A stretch of DNA of 64,000 bases from contig NC_079517.1 of assembly GCF_000801105.2 (NCBI RefSeq), positions 20,159,579 to 20,223,578 on the forward strand, written 5' to 3'. The position numbers and the translations under genes are program-made. The stretch is from Raphanus sativus (Eukaryota > Streptophyta > Magnoliopsida > Brassicales > Brassicaceae). The notes beneath the pieces are model-generated. The model saw nothing but the letters and a program-made list of their open reading frames with translations, ran no database searches and had not been told where the DNA came from. Shown here in pieces: positions 47,397 through 59,280 of the stretch (its first letter is position 1; the number at the start of each line of letters is the position of its first letter).

Positions 47397-48604
47397 TGTT
47401 GTGGTCGAAATCGGACAAAGCAAAGTTGGCATCCAAATTTCCGTTAAAAATTATTTACTTAAGAATTTCTACATTTTCGAGAAAAGAAACTTATACGAAA
47501 AACTTGCGGAAAATCTTGTTTTAAGACAACGATTCTCTAAAACAACGATGATTAACGATTTAAGAAATCAACGATTTCTTAAAGCAACGGTTTCTTAATC
47601 AACGACTTAAGAAATCAACAATGTTATCAAAGGTCCAAACATCCGCAAACAAGCATCCTAAGAGCATCGTAGTCTCGCAATGGTTTCGGACGCTTGGAAA
47701 ATGGAGTTCAGTCCACGGCATCGCGATCGGGTCACGAACAAGAGTTCGGTTGCTATAGCGATCGTATCACGAGACCACGTCGCTATAGCGACCGAGCTGC
47801 GGACAAAGTTCGGTCGCTATAGCGATCGAGCATTCGTACGTCGATCATTTTCCGAAAAATCCGAAGTCTTCCGAAACGACGATACGATGTAAAACTATGC
47901 ATTCTCAACTATCCGTATAACAATTCTCCGCAAGCCACAACTAACCATTTCTTGATCTCTCGATCAAATGGGATCGTCCGTTCGGTTTACGATAAAACTG
48001 CGGAAACTTAACTTTATCGGAGAAATCGTAAAAAACGTCTCAAAAACCCATAAATCTTATGACGGTTTATGCTTGGAGGATAAGCATCAATTTCCGCGGA
48101 TAAATGGAAACTTTCCGGAGATATCATGAAAATCGGAAAAAATGGAATATTCCCATTTTTTGACTATGATGACTTAAGGGCAAAAGGGGGAAGAGTAAAC
48201 CGACCTTGGAGGGAGTATATAAGGAGTTTAAGGCGAGAGGCATAGGGAGAGACTTTTTTCCAGAGCAAACTTAGCACTTAGAGCATTTAGGCAACTTTCC
48301 GTTTTTGTTATTCGAGCTGCGACTCAATTATGTTTAGCCACCTTCGGGTATTAGAACTACGGATCTCGCAGACAGCTCTCCTAGCCGAAGCACGTTACCT
48401 TGTTGTTGTTACGTTCAAACACGGATTCAGAATAAAACCCTTTCTTGCTCTCTTTTTACGATTTTTACTTTATTTCCCGTTTATTGTCGTGTTCTGATTG
48501 CTTGGCGTGTGGTTTCTCAGAAATCCGGGACCTCTGAGAAAATAGAGTTTTCCTACTTTCCTAATTTATACGAAATATTGACGGTGCGAATTTTGGTTCC
48601 CACA
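47397..48604 (+). mobile_element. 3' LTR of gypsy element X
   Basis: Begins TGTTGTGGTCGAAATCGG and ends TTTTGGTTCCCACA; 1208 bases, TATA at 48216. Contains decayed AACGATTTCTTAA and palindromic units like the solo LTR. It is + oriented, yet is joined at 48605 directly to the minus-strand internal region of element Y. Confidence 0.85.
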
Positions 48605-50468
48605 TTGAGTTATGACGTTGTCTTCGGAATCGGGGATGGTTCCGATTTCTAAATCTGCTTCTGTGGAAGACGTTGATGTGCCCTTTGTCGGGACATCCTC
48701 GGCTGAAGGCTGATTGTGCTTGCGTTTGGCCGTGGAGGTTGTCGTGATCCGTCTTAACTTATGTTCCGCTAAGAAAAAAGTCGCGACTGTTTTTGACAAC
48801 CCCAAATTGCGGCGATTCCAGTTCTGGTTGGAAATTTGATGCCCAAGTGATAAGTAGAAAGAACAGCCTTCATGGCGTTTAGCCATGGAGTTCCCATGAT
48901 CGCATTGTAAATAGCTGGGCTATCTACCACCGTGAAGTCAACTATCTTGGTGACGTTTTTCGCCATGACGGGTAGTTGGATGGATCCTAGGGTCATTGAC
49001 GTTTGTTCGGAGAAATCCGTGAGCGGTTTTGGTACCGGGGTGACATCTCTAAGCTCGACGTTCATCCTATTTAGGGTGTCGCGCAAAATTTCGTTTACCG
49101 TGCTTCCGATTTTGATAAGTATTCTTGCGACTTCGAGATCTCTTATTACGAGATCTACGACTAAGGGGTCGCAATGAGGCTGGTCGATTATGCAGGCCTC
49201 TTCTTCCGTGAATGTGATCAACTCGCTCCATCCATCTCGAGGAGACCGTGGGGGGTACTTTGCGCTCGACTCAGCTTTCCGTTGGTAGGCTTTGATGGCT
49301 GAGACCGAGTCCTTGCAGTACTGTGATCCTCCGGTGATCATATTTACCCTTCTGCGGGAGTTATCGTTTTCCCTATCGTCCGGTCTCCTTTTGCGTTTAT
49401 CTCCCGCCTGATTTCTCGGCGACGAGTTTTCCGCGTAAGGATTTTTATCGGGTTTTGGCGGACGGTCGGTGTCAAGGATTAAATCCTTGATGCTGGTTAC
49501 TCCAGAGAGTTCTCCAGCAAGCAGCTTCGCGGCCAGCCTTGCCCCCGGTCTGATGGAACTCGCAGTAGACGCCTTTGTCGTAACTCTGGTTACGGTTCCA
49601 CGTATTCCCCCTGGAGGTGCGCCTTAGGATCGGTTGTACCGTTATAGATTGGTATCTTGAGTTTCCCCGGATTAGACACCTTGGTCTCGGAGATCCGCGC
49701 GGTGAAAGGCGTTTTACGAGCCACCTCGAGTAACCTATCGATTTCTGGGGCAGCACTCATGGCATGGTGAATCTGCGATTTCACGGCTCTTACTTCCGCT
49801 GCGGTCTTGGTGATGTAATCGCGGATATCCGGATTCTCTCCAGCGGTCTTCTTAGATTGTCGGCGTTCGCGGCGAATAATCTCGGTTTGCCTTTCGGTAA
49901 GTTCTTCATACTCAACCCAATAGAGGTTTTCCTCTTCTTCCGTCATGGGTTTGTCGAACGGAGAATTCTCCCGAGCCGAGTGGCTGCGGGTTCTTCTTGG
50001 ATGGACGTCGGCGTCTTCCTTGGAGTCATCACTGGGCTCCATATCGACGCGTTCGACTTCATCCACCTTGGTGTCCTTTTCGGATGGCGGAGGGTTTTCT
50101 GAGTTGTCTTTCTCGCTAGGGGATGTTTCGCTAGGGTTTTGTCCGGAAGGATGTTCCTGCGAAGTTCCAGGCCTATCGTGTGGGGTCGCAAACTCGATTC
50201 TCCTTCCGCAGAGTTTCATAGCTCCGCGAGGGAGGACTGCGCGGGCCCTTGCCGTTAGGGTTTGAACCTGTTTGGTTAGGGTTCCCACGAGTTTATCCTC
50301 CTCTTCCGACCTATTTTCATAGGCGGAGAGCATCTTCTTGAACTCGTCGAGCGTCGCGGTGTTAGCAGGGGCGTTGGCCGCGGATACATCCGCTGCTGGA
50401 ATGCTCAAGGCGTCCTTGGTTGCTCCGTTGAGAGGAGTTTGCAAGTTCGCTGAGTCGTCAATAGTCAT
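48605..50468 (-). pseudogene. gag-protease of gypsy element Y, internally deleted
   Basis: Gag starts at the ATG at 50468 ([15 protein letters not shown]). It keeps N-terminal gag up to [17 protein letters not shown], then loses the retrotransposon gag core and rejoins at [14 protein letters not shown]. After a frame change come [18 protein letters not shown] and the protease region [19 protein letters not shown]. The catalytic site reads IKIGST where active retropepsins have DTGS, so the aspartate is lost. [16 protein letters not shown] follows. After that, the sequence jumps to the TIPDSEDN tail with no reverse transcriptase or integrase and stops at the LTR of X. Several frameshifts. Non-autonomous and dead. 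Confidence 0.82.
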
Positions 50469-50512
50469 GTCCGGTTGAGCGTGTGCTGGTCGTGAGTAAG
50501 ATTGATCCGTAC

Positions 50513-50539
50513 CCCCCCCCCCTCCTTCTAGTGCCAAAC
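50513..50539 (-). other. primer binding site and G-tract of element Y
   Basis: Directly inside the minus-oriented LTR: TTTGGCACTAGAAGGAGG then a run of ten G. The corresponding sites at 52663-52684 (minus) and 61686-61706 (plus) read TTTGGCGCTAGAAGGAGG. The primer tRNA was not determined. Confidence 0.6.
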
Positions 50540-51985
50540 TGTGGAAGCCAAAATTCGCACCGTCAATATTTCGTATATTTTAGAAAAGTAGGAAACCCTA
50601 ATTTCCCAGAGATCCCGATTTCTCAGAAACCAAACCCCAAACAATTAGAATAGGACAATAAACGATAATAAAAATAAGATATCGTAAAAAGAGAGTAAGA
50701 AGGGATTTTATTCGGAATCCGCAATTGAGCGTAACAACAAGGGAACGTGCTTCGGCTACGAGAGCTGTCGGCGAGATCCCTAATCCAATACCCAAAGCTG
50801 GCTAAACCTAATTGAGTCGCAGCTCGAATAACAAAAACAAAAAATTACTAAATCGCTCTAAGTGCTAAGTTTTCTCTGAAAAAAGTCTCTCCCTATGCCT
50901 CTCGCCTTGAGCTCCTTATATACTCCCTCCTAGGTCGGTTTTTGCTTCCCCTTTTTGCCCTTAACCGTCATAATCCGAAAATGGAAATATTCCATTTTTT
51001 CCGATCTTCACGATTATCTGCGAAAAGTTTCCATCTATCCGCGGAAACTGATGTTTATCCTCCAAGCATAAACTGTCATAAGATTTATGGGATTTTAAGA
51101 AATAGTAAGTGGGCCTCGAATCAAGTTTAGGATCCTTTGGGCTGTCTTTTGATTTGAGACGTTTGTTACGATTTCTCTGATAAAGTTAAGTTTCCGCGGT
51201 TTCATCGTAAACTGAACGGACGATCCCATTTGATCGAGAAATCAAGAAATGGTTAGCCGTGGCTTGCGGAGAATTGCTATAAGGATGGTCGAGAGTGCAT
51301 AGTTTTACGTCGTATCGTCGTTTCGAAAGACTTTGGACGTTTCGGAAAATGATCAATGTACGAATGCTCGGTCGCTATAGTGACCGAGCTTCGATTACAG
51401 CTCGGTCGCTAGCTTTATACGGATCTCGGTCGCTGTAGCGACCGAGCTGTAATCAAAACTCGGTCACTATAGTGACCGAGCGTGATTCCGTGATCCGATC
51501 GCTATAGCAATCGAGCTCTTGTTCGTGACCCGATCGCAATCGCAAACGGGTTTGTGCCGTGGACTGAAGTCCATTGTCCAAGCGTCCCAAACCATTGCGA
51601 TGCTACGATGCTTTTAGGATGTTTGTTTTCGGTAATATCGTATCGTTGATTTAAGAAATCGTTGATTTCTTAAATCGTTGACTAAGAAATCGTTGATTTC
51701 TTAAGTCGTCGATTAAGAAATCGTTGATTTCTTAAGCCGTTGATTAAGAAATCGTTGATTTCTTAAGCCGTTGATTAAGAAATCGTTGATTTTAAGAATT
51801 TGTTGATTTCTTAAATCGTTGATTAAGAAATCGTTGTTTTAAGAAATCGTTGTCTTAAAACAAGATTTTCCCGCGAGTTTTGTGTATAAGTTTTCCTTTC
51901 TTGAAAACTTAGAAATTCTTAAGTTAATAATTTTTTTACGGATATTTGGATGCCAACTTTGTCTTGTCCGATTTCGACCCCAACA
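50540..51985 (-). mobile_element. 5' LTR of gypsy element Y
   Basis: On the + strand it runs from TGTGGAAGCCAAAATTCG to CCGATTTCGACCCCAACA (TG...CA); 1446 bases, minus orientation. TATA box at 50916-50922 (minus). Contains CGGTCGCTATAG-type arrays (51360-51530) and a run of ATCGTTGATTTCTTAA units (51645-51850). Confidence 0.88.
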
Positions 51986-52684
51986 TTATTGCGGTCAAAC
52001 TTAATTGGAAATTTTCTCGATTCCGTAGGATCAATCCGAGAGAGTTTTGAGTAGTTTTTCCAAAATATGTTACCATTGAAGCGACTCCTAAGTCTTTTAT
52101 GAAACCTTAGCTTTTATAAAACATTTTAGCAGTAAAGAATACGATCTCCCATTTTGCTTTGTTAAGTCTTCGTCAGCCGTTTTAGGTTTAGAGTGATTCA
52201 ACAGAGATCAACTACGTTTCTTTATAAGTTATTCGGAAGAAATACAGCAGTGGGGTTGTGTACCCGATTTGCTGTGCTTCCTTTTTCCGCGAGTAACCTA
52301 AGGCTTATCTGCGATTCGGGGAGAGCAAGTTTTATTTTTTTCGAAAAGTTTTTGGAAAACGTCTTTTGGCCGAACCCAGCCCTTACGAGCTGAGATTTTC
52401 TCCAACTTCATAATAAGACAGATTTTATGGGGTTTGATACCTTTATCGTTGCCCTTTATGTTCAGACAAAGAAATCGCAAGCTCGTTTTGGTGCTCTTTT
52501 CATGGCGAAAGTCGCGACTAGGTTTTCGATTTTGTCGAGCACTACGGCGTTTGCGTAAGCGTAGGCCATAGGAGCAATCAGTTCTGCCAGTTTGTCTTTC
52601 ATATCTCCAGACATCGTTTTGATCAAGCATTTTAAGGCCAGAGTTAGAGTAATCCGTACCCCCCCCCTCCTTCTAGCGCCAAAC
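51986..52684 (-). pseudogene. 5' internal region of gypsy element Z
   Basis: Leader following the minus LTR at 52685. It has the primer site TTTGGCGCTAGAAGGAGG and a short complete frame at 52614-52462 (50 aa, starting MSGDMKDKLAELIAPMAYAY) with helical, gag-like composition. The rest to 51986 is non-coding and is cut by the LTR of element Y. Confidence 0.55.
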
Positions 52685-53069
52685 TGTGTGAATCAAAATT
52701 CACACCGTCGATTTCCGTAAATTAAGGAAAGCCAGGAAACCCTAATTTTCCTTGAGGTCATGAATTCTCTGTGAGTGCCACCGACAAGTAACCAAATAAA
52801 TGCGGAAAATACATAAAGAAAATAAAACTAGTTCAGAAAAAGTATATCTTTATTTCAAATCCGGGTAAGAGAGTTGCGATTATCACAAAAGATTACAAAA
52901 GCTTTGGCCATAGGATCTGTCGGTGAGTTTTCTAATTCTAGCTACTTAAAACCTTAAACCTAGTTGAGTCTCAGCTTGATAACAAAAGATGAAAAAGATG
53001 CGAAAAAATGTTTTGATTGACTTCAGACTGAACCTTATGAAAGGCTGTCAACGTACCCCTTTCGAGGAT

Positions 53070-53369
53070 TGTTGTGAACAGCCGTCGTTTATGTTAGAAG
53101 AAGAATAGAGAAGAAAACGTATTGAGGCAAATACCCGTTTAGGGTTTCTTATTAATGATGTGATAATAATTTACAAACCCTTAGACCCATATTTATACAG
53201 CCTCAAAAAAACCCGATTTCCTTTTCCCAATAGAAATAGTAACTTTCCTAAACCGAAAAGGCATACCGTACCGCGGGGGCCGCAGGCCCCCGCACCCCCA
53301 GATGTCAACCTTGATAACGAGTGTCGCCCGCACTGGTACAATAGAGATTTAAGACACACAGATGCAACA
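53070..53369 (-). mobile_element. 3' LTR of the copia element
   Basis: TGTTGTGAACAGCC to GATGCAACA, 300 bases. One difference from the other LTR (ATGTTAG vs AGGTTAG near 53092). Confidence 0.95.
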
Positions 53370-53442
53370 AACACCACCTTGACGAAAAATCTCTACAAAA
53401 CTCCTTATCCCGTCTATCTTCTGGGGGAACCTCCATTGCTTC

Positions 53443-56400
53443 TTAGCATTGGCAAACACGGAGCAGATTCAAGCAATGCTTGAACTTCTCCGTTGTAACA
53501 GGCTTGGTCAACATGTCAGCTGGATTCTCCGACGTATGCACCTTCTCCAATAAGACTTCTCCAGAAGCTGCTAACTCCCTTATCTTGTGAAACCTTATAT
53601 GTATTTGCTTCGTCCTTCCATAACGCGCTTTGACTATCACAGTGTAGCTGAACACCTTCTTGATCAACACCCAACTCGGATACAAGTCCTTGTACCCATA
53701 CTGCTTCCTTAGCTGCTTCTCCAAGTGCCATGTATTCAGCTTCAGTGGTTGACATCGCTACAATACCTTGTTGTACCGATCTCCAGCAAATAGGTGCTCC
53801 TGCAAGAGTAAATACATACCCCGTAGTTGACCTGCTATTATCAAGGTCTCCACCATAATCTGAATCCACGAACCCAATAACTGAATCCTGCACTTCTCCA
53901 CCAAACATAAGCCCATAGTCACTTGTACCTCGCAAGTATCTTAGGATCCACTTCACAGCATCCCAATGTCTCCTCCCAGGATTCGACATGTACTTACTGA
54001 CTTGACTAACTGCTTGTGCTAGATCCGGTCTTGTACACACCATTGCATACATCAAACAACCAACTGCGCTAGCATAAGGAACCTCCGCCATATCTTTGAG
54101 TTCTTCAGCAGACTTTGGACTTTGCTCTGCTGTAAGTATGAAGTGCTTCGCCAATGGTGTAGAGACTGGTTTTGAATTCGACATATCAAAACGTTCTAAC
54201 ACCTTCTCAATGTAGCTCTTCTGAGAAAGCCATAACCTCTTAGAGCTTCTATCCCTGCGAATCTCCATTCCAAGAATCTTCTTTGCAGCACCAAGATCCT
54301 TCATCTCAAACTCTCGTCCCAGTAACCCTTTCAAACGATTTATGTCATCCATATCGTTTGCAGCAATGAGCATATCATCAACATATAACAGCAGGAATAT
54401 GGGAGAATGGTCAAGGGACTTGACATACACACAGCAATCGTACTCGCACCTTTGATAGCCTATTTTCATCATATATGAATCAAACCGTTTGTACCACTGC
54501 CTTGGAGCCTGCTTCAAACCGTATAAAGACTTCTTCAATCTACACACCAGATGCTCTTCTCCAGGCTTAACCAAACCTTCAGGTTGCTCCATATATATTT
54601 CCTCCTCCAACTCTCCATGAAGGAAGGCCGTTTTCACGTCCATCTGCTCAAGATGCAGATCCCAAACAGCTACCAAACCCAACACAGCTCGTATGGAAGT
54701 GTGTCGTACTACCGGCGAGAATATCTCGTCGTAGTCTATTCCTTTCTTCTGCGAGTACCCTTTTGCCACTACTCTGGACTTGAACTTCTTAGGTTCTTTC
54801 ACAGACATCCCTTCCTTCTTCTTGTAGATCCACTTGCAGCCAATTGCTCTCTTCCCTTCAGGTAACTCCACAAGATCCCAAGTCTCGTTCTTATCCAGAC
54901 TTACTGCCTCTTCCGTCATAGAACCAATCCATTCATCCCTCTCATTGCTATTAATAGCTTCATGATAGGTGGTAGGATCATCCATCTCGACCATAAGAGC
55001 ATAGTTGACCATGTCTTCAAACCCGAACCTGACTGGAGCCTTTATTGCACGTTTTGGTCTTCTAGAAACCAAACTCTCCTCTGTTTCACGTTGAACCTCT
55101 TTCTGTGTCACTTCCACAGACCGCTCATCACTAACTTCATCTGGTTTAGCTGCACCAGACTCCTCCTGAGTAACTTCAGAATCCGTGATAGTCTCAATGG
55201 TCACAGGCACTCGGTCTGATATCGCCTGCTGCACCATATACTGCTCGTCAAAGACCACATCTCGACTAAACACCCTTTTCCTTGCCTCAGGATCCCATAA
55301 CTTGAATCCTTTAACACCTTTCTCAAAGCCTAGAAAAATGCACTTCTTGGATTTCGAATCCAGCTTTGATCTTTCATCTCCTGCAACTAGCATGTAAGCT
55401 GGACATCCAAATATCCTCAAGTTTGATAGATCAATATCTACCCCAGTCCACACCTCTTCTGCGACCTTTCCTTCTAAGGAACTTCTTGGCGATCTATTGA
55501 TGAGATAGACTGCCATGTTTACTGCTTCCGCCCAGAACTGCTTTGCTAACCCTGCATTCAACCTCAAACACCTTGCTTTCTCTGCAATCGAACGGTTCAT
55601 TCTTTCAACGACACCGTTTTGCTGAGGTGTTTTACGCACTGTAAAGTGCCTCTGAATGCCATGCTCCGCACAAAACTTCTGGAACTTCCCGTCAGTATAC
55701 TCTGTGCCATTATCCGATCTCAAGTACTTCACCTTTCTCTCCGTCTGATTTTCTACTTCAGCTTTCCAAACCTTGAAGTTTTCGAACACCTCAGATTTCT
55801 GCTTCATGAAGTACACCCAAACCTTCTTAGAGAAGTCATCGATGAATAAAACGAAGTATCTTGATCCTCCCATAGATTGCACCCGAGTTGGCCCCCACAC
55901 ATCAGAATGGACATAGTCAATAAGACCTTTTGTCGTGTGTTGGCCCGTCTTAAAAGATACCTTGGACTGTTTTCCCATCACACAGAACTTGCAAAACTCC
56001 ATCTTGCAATCCTTCAACCCGTCCAGAAGACCCCTTCTCAAGAGCTCTTTCAAACCGTGTTCCCCAATGTGGCCCATACGCATATGCCACAAGGTTGTAC
56101 ACTCCGACTCAGAAACTGCAGCTGCAGCACCACCTACAACCACGTTCCCTATCAACCGATATACGCTTCCAGCTGTCATCTGTCCCTTCATCACCATCAT
56201 AGAACCTTTGAAAACCTTCAATACTTCATCATCATCTGATTTGTACTTGAAGCCGTTTCTATGTAGCAACCCCAGAGATATCAGATTCTTCTTCATGACT
56301 GGTATGTGTCTGACATCAGTTAATGTCCTGATAGTCCCATCATACATCCGAAACTTGACTTGTCCAATGCCCACAACACCACACGCCTTGTCATCCGCAA

Positions 56401-57355
56401 GTCGAACAGAGCCCATGTTTCCAGCCTTGTACGTTTCAAACCACTCCCTGTTAGGGGTCATGTGGAATGAAGCGCCTGTATCCATTATCCAGGTATCCGA
56501 GTGATCACCTGACGTAACAGCAAGCATATCCGAATCAGCTGATCCTTCCGAGTCTTCCACCTTCTGAACCATGTTTGCAGAGTTCGACGTCTCCTTCGAA
56601 TTCTGCCCTTTGTCCGGACAGTCTCTCCTATAGTGGCCAGGCTTGCCACACCTATAGCAGACTACTTTCTTCCCGAACTTTGACTTTGACCTTTTCTTGC
56701 TAGTATCATCCTGCTGCTTCCCCCGCTGCCTTCCTCTATCCTGACTGACATACAGCCCGTCACCTTGAGAGTTGTCACCCACGCCTGTATTCTGCCTTCT
56801 CTCATGGTGAGAGAGTAGTGCTGCAGAAACTGTCTCCAGCTTTATGGTCGTTTTATCGACTGTTAGAGCTGTTAACAACGTCTCATATTGAGGAGGCAGA
56901 GAACACAGCAAGATCATGGCTTGATCTTCGTCCTCAATCTTCACATCCACACGAACCAGATCCCCGATGATTTGATTGAAGTTGTTGACGTGTGCAACCA
57001 GATCCCCGCTCTCAGACATCTTCAAACCGAACAACCTCTGCTTGAGGTATAGTTTGCTAGATAACGATTTTGACATATACATCTTTTCCAACTTATCCCA
57101 CATCTCCTTACAAGTTGTGAGGTCCATCACCTGATGTGTTATGTCATCCGACAAACAGAGTCGAATCGTTGAGACGGCCTTATCCTGCATCTCTTCCCAA
57201 TCATCCTGATCCATCGCTTCCGGTTTCGTCTCCAACAGAGACTTCTTCATCCCTTGCTGCGTAAGCAAGTCCTTAACACGCCGTTGCCACAGACCGAAAT
57301 TTCCCTTCCCATCGAATCTTGGAACATCGAACTTAAGAGAACTTCCTCCGGTCAT
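53443..57355 (-). CDS. copia gag-pol polyprotein with a late frameshift
   Basis: Frame open from 57355 for 1279 codons. Gag (UBN2-type) covers residues 1-190. A CCHC knuckle CYRCGKPGHYRRDC lies at 233-246. Protease has DTGA at 292-295. Integrase carries the catalytic triad D485, D548, E584. Reverse transcriptase has the YVDD box at 991-994. RNase H has D1164, D1166, E1205 and D1240. The order PR-INT-RT-RH is that of Ty1/copia. After DSQSAL (about residue 1245) the frame goes wrong. The proper C-terminus (RFHKIRELAASGEVLLEKVH, then ENPADMLTKPV) continues in another frame to 53443. A small deletion at the junction is the likely cause. RNase H is thus truncated; the rest looks intact. Product assembles virus-like particles in the cytoplasm. 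Confidence 0.95.
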
Positions 57356-57378
57356 CCTTTAGGGTTCGCAACCTAAAG

Positions 57379-57390
57379 CTCTGATACCAC
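57379..57390 (-). other. copia primer binding site (initiator tRNA-Met)
   Basis: TGGTATCAGAGC on the minus strand, just inside the 5' LTR; the standard plant copia primer site. It also overlaps the sequence just before the gag start region. Confidence 0.9.
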
Positions 57391-57391
57391 T

Positions 57392-57691
57392 TGTTGTGAA
57401 CAGCCGTCGTTTAGGTTAGAAGAAGAATAGAGAAGAAAACGTATTGAGGCAAATACCCGTTTAGGGTTTCTTATTAATGATGTGATAATAATTTACAAAC
57501 CCTTAGACCCATATTTATACAGCCTCAAAAAAACCCGATTTCCTTTTCCCAATAGAAATAGTAACTTTCCTAAACCGAAAAGGCATACCGTACCGCGGGG
57601 GCCGCAGGCCCCCGCACCCCCAGATGTCAACCTTGATAACGAGTGTCGCCCGCACTGGTACAATAGAGATTTAAGACACACAGATGCAACA
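57392..57691 (-). mobile_element. 5' LTR of the copia element
   Basis: 300 bases, TG...CA. The promoter is probably TATAAATA at 57512-57519 on the minus strand. A GC-rich inverted stretch (CGGGGGCCGCAGGCCCCCG) lies downstream of it at about 57596-57616. Confidence 0.95.
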
Positions 57692-58712
57692 AGGATCAAG
57701 CCGAACGTAGTTCGATTGAAAGAGTAGAAATAGAGATTGAACTGCATGTGTGAGTTCGTCTAGTAATCGAGTGCCAGTCATAGAAACAGAATATGTCGAG
57801 AAAAATGCCTAAAATTTCTAAGTGCAGAGAGTTTTAAGTCTAAAAAGAATCATCTCTTTTGCCGCTCGCCTCTGCATCTCTTTTATACTCCTCCTTAGGT
57901 CGGTTTGGGCTTTCCTTTTCTGCCCCTGGGTTGAGTTTATACTCTCGCGGAAATATACAGTTTTTCTTGATCTTCATGATTATCCCTTGAAACTTGACAT
58001 TTATCTTCTTTCGCGAGTATTTGATAAACCGTCATTGTAATCTTGGGCTCATTCTTGTCAAAATCGTAAATGGGCTTTTGCCGCGTCTTAGACTCCTTTC
58101 GGGCCGTTTTATGACCTTAAGTGTTTTTACGATTTCTTAGAGAAATCATCCTTGATACAAACTTAGTTATTATAAAATAATTCAAATCACTCGTATAGCC
58201 GAGGCAGTCTTGGTGTTACGTTAACTTTGCCATTTTATACAATCAATTTGAACTTATCGAGAAAAAAGTCTTTGCAGATCTTATCGTAAAGTTTCAATGG
58301 TAACTCAAATCAAGATGAAAAAGAAATAGTTTGATCGAGACTCGGAAGTGGAGGTTCCAGAGACGAGAATGCATGGCATGAGACATATCCAAATCACCTA
58401 ATGGCGAATTGGACAAGATTGATCCGACTCGTCATTGGGCGAGTTGGACTTGGTGCATCCAACTCTCCCAATGTCGAGTTGGATTTTGTCGACCCAACTC
58501 GCCATTGGCCGAGTTGGTTGTGGTGTCCAACCCGTCTGGTGTGTCTGATGGTTTGTTTGTTTCGATGTTCGGGAACTGTCCATTCGAGGATCTTTTCGTG
58601 TAATATTCTTAAAATACGAAGTTAATGTTTCCCTATTTTTATAATCTTTTTAGAAAGATTCTTGGGTAACTTTCGAACGTTGATTTCGTCGTGACCAATT
58701 TTGACCCCAACA

Positions 58713-59275
58713 TCCTACTTGTCTGATGGGCGAGTTAGACTGGTCCAAATAGCCTGATGGCGAGTTGGACTGGTCCATCTAGCCTGATGGCGAGTTGGAC
58801 TGGTCCATCTAGCCTGATGGCGAGTTTGTCTGGTCCAACTAGCCTGATGGCAAGTTGGACTGGTCCATCTAGCCTGATGGCGAGTTTGTCTGGTCCAACT
58901 AGCCTGATGGCAAGTTGGATTGGTGCAACTAGCCTGATGGTGGCGAGTTGGACTGGTCCAACTAGCCTGATGGCGAGTTGGACTGGTCCAACTAGCCTGA
59001 TGGCGAGTTGGACTGATCCAACTAGCCTGATGGCGAGTTTGACTGGTTTTATTAGCCTGATGGCGAGTTTGACTGGTATTATTAGCATGATGGTGAGTTT
59101 TACCAAGAGGGTGGCAAATTTGAAAACATGAAGCTCGACGTTCTCAGTTCTACTCGTCATATGGCGAGTTGGCCGTTGTCCGTTCTACTCGCCATCTAAA
59201 ATTATTTTCCGAAAAGTTTCTTAAGAATCGCAATTTCAGACGTTGAGTTATAGATTACCGTTTTTGACCCCAACA
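58713..59275 (-). mobile_element. gypsy LTR fragment W
   Basis: Ends TTTTTGACCCCAACA at 59275, the conserved start of this LTR group in minus orientation. Its inner part is a 30-bp minisatellite. It is cut on the left by the LTR of element Z, which appears to have inserted into it. Confidence 0.65.
58718..59105. repeat. 30-bp minisatellite CTGATGGCGAGTTGGACTGG
   Basis: About 12 units of 30 bases (CTGATGGCGAGTTGGACTGG plus TCCAACTAGC). Each unit is internally palindromic (AGTTGGAC..GTCCAACT). It gives artificial open frames on both strands (10-residue repeats such as LAIRLVGPVQ), which should not be read as genes. Confidence 0.9.
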
Positions 59276-59280
59276 GAGCT

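Larger units (their letters stand above)
53070..57691 (-). mobile_element. Ty1/copia retrotransposon, nearly intact and recent
   Basis: Complete structure in minus orientation: 5' LTR 57392-57691, primer site for initiator tRNA-Met (TGGTATCAGAGC, complement at about 57379-57390), one long gag-pol frame, purine tract near 53370-53382 (AAGGTGGTG), 3' LTR 53070-53369. The 5-bp target duplication AGGAT is perfect (53065-53069 and 57692-57696). LTR identity 299/300 shows very recent insertion into element Z's LTR. Confidence 0.96.
52685..58712 (-). mobile_element. 5' LTR of gypsy element Z, split by a copia insertion
   Basis: Two parts, 52685-53069 and 57697-58712, together about 1400 bases. Starts TGTGTGAATCAAAATTCAC and ends TTGACCCCAACA on the + strand. 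The halves are separated by a Ty1/copia element with AGGAT duplications. The right part has diverged CGAGTTGGA-type repeats (58400-58530) related to the array in the next LTR fragment. Confidence 0.8.

Noticed and set aside
54551..56504. Plus-strand open frames inside the copia element
   Set aside because: Shadows of the minus-strand polyprotein.
58735..59160. Repetitive 'protein' of LAIRLVGPVQ units on both strands
   Set aside because: Product of a 30-bp minisatellite (a multiple of three), so all frames stay open; it lies in an LTR.
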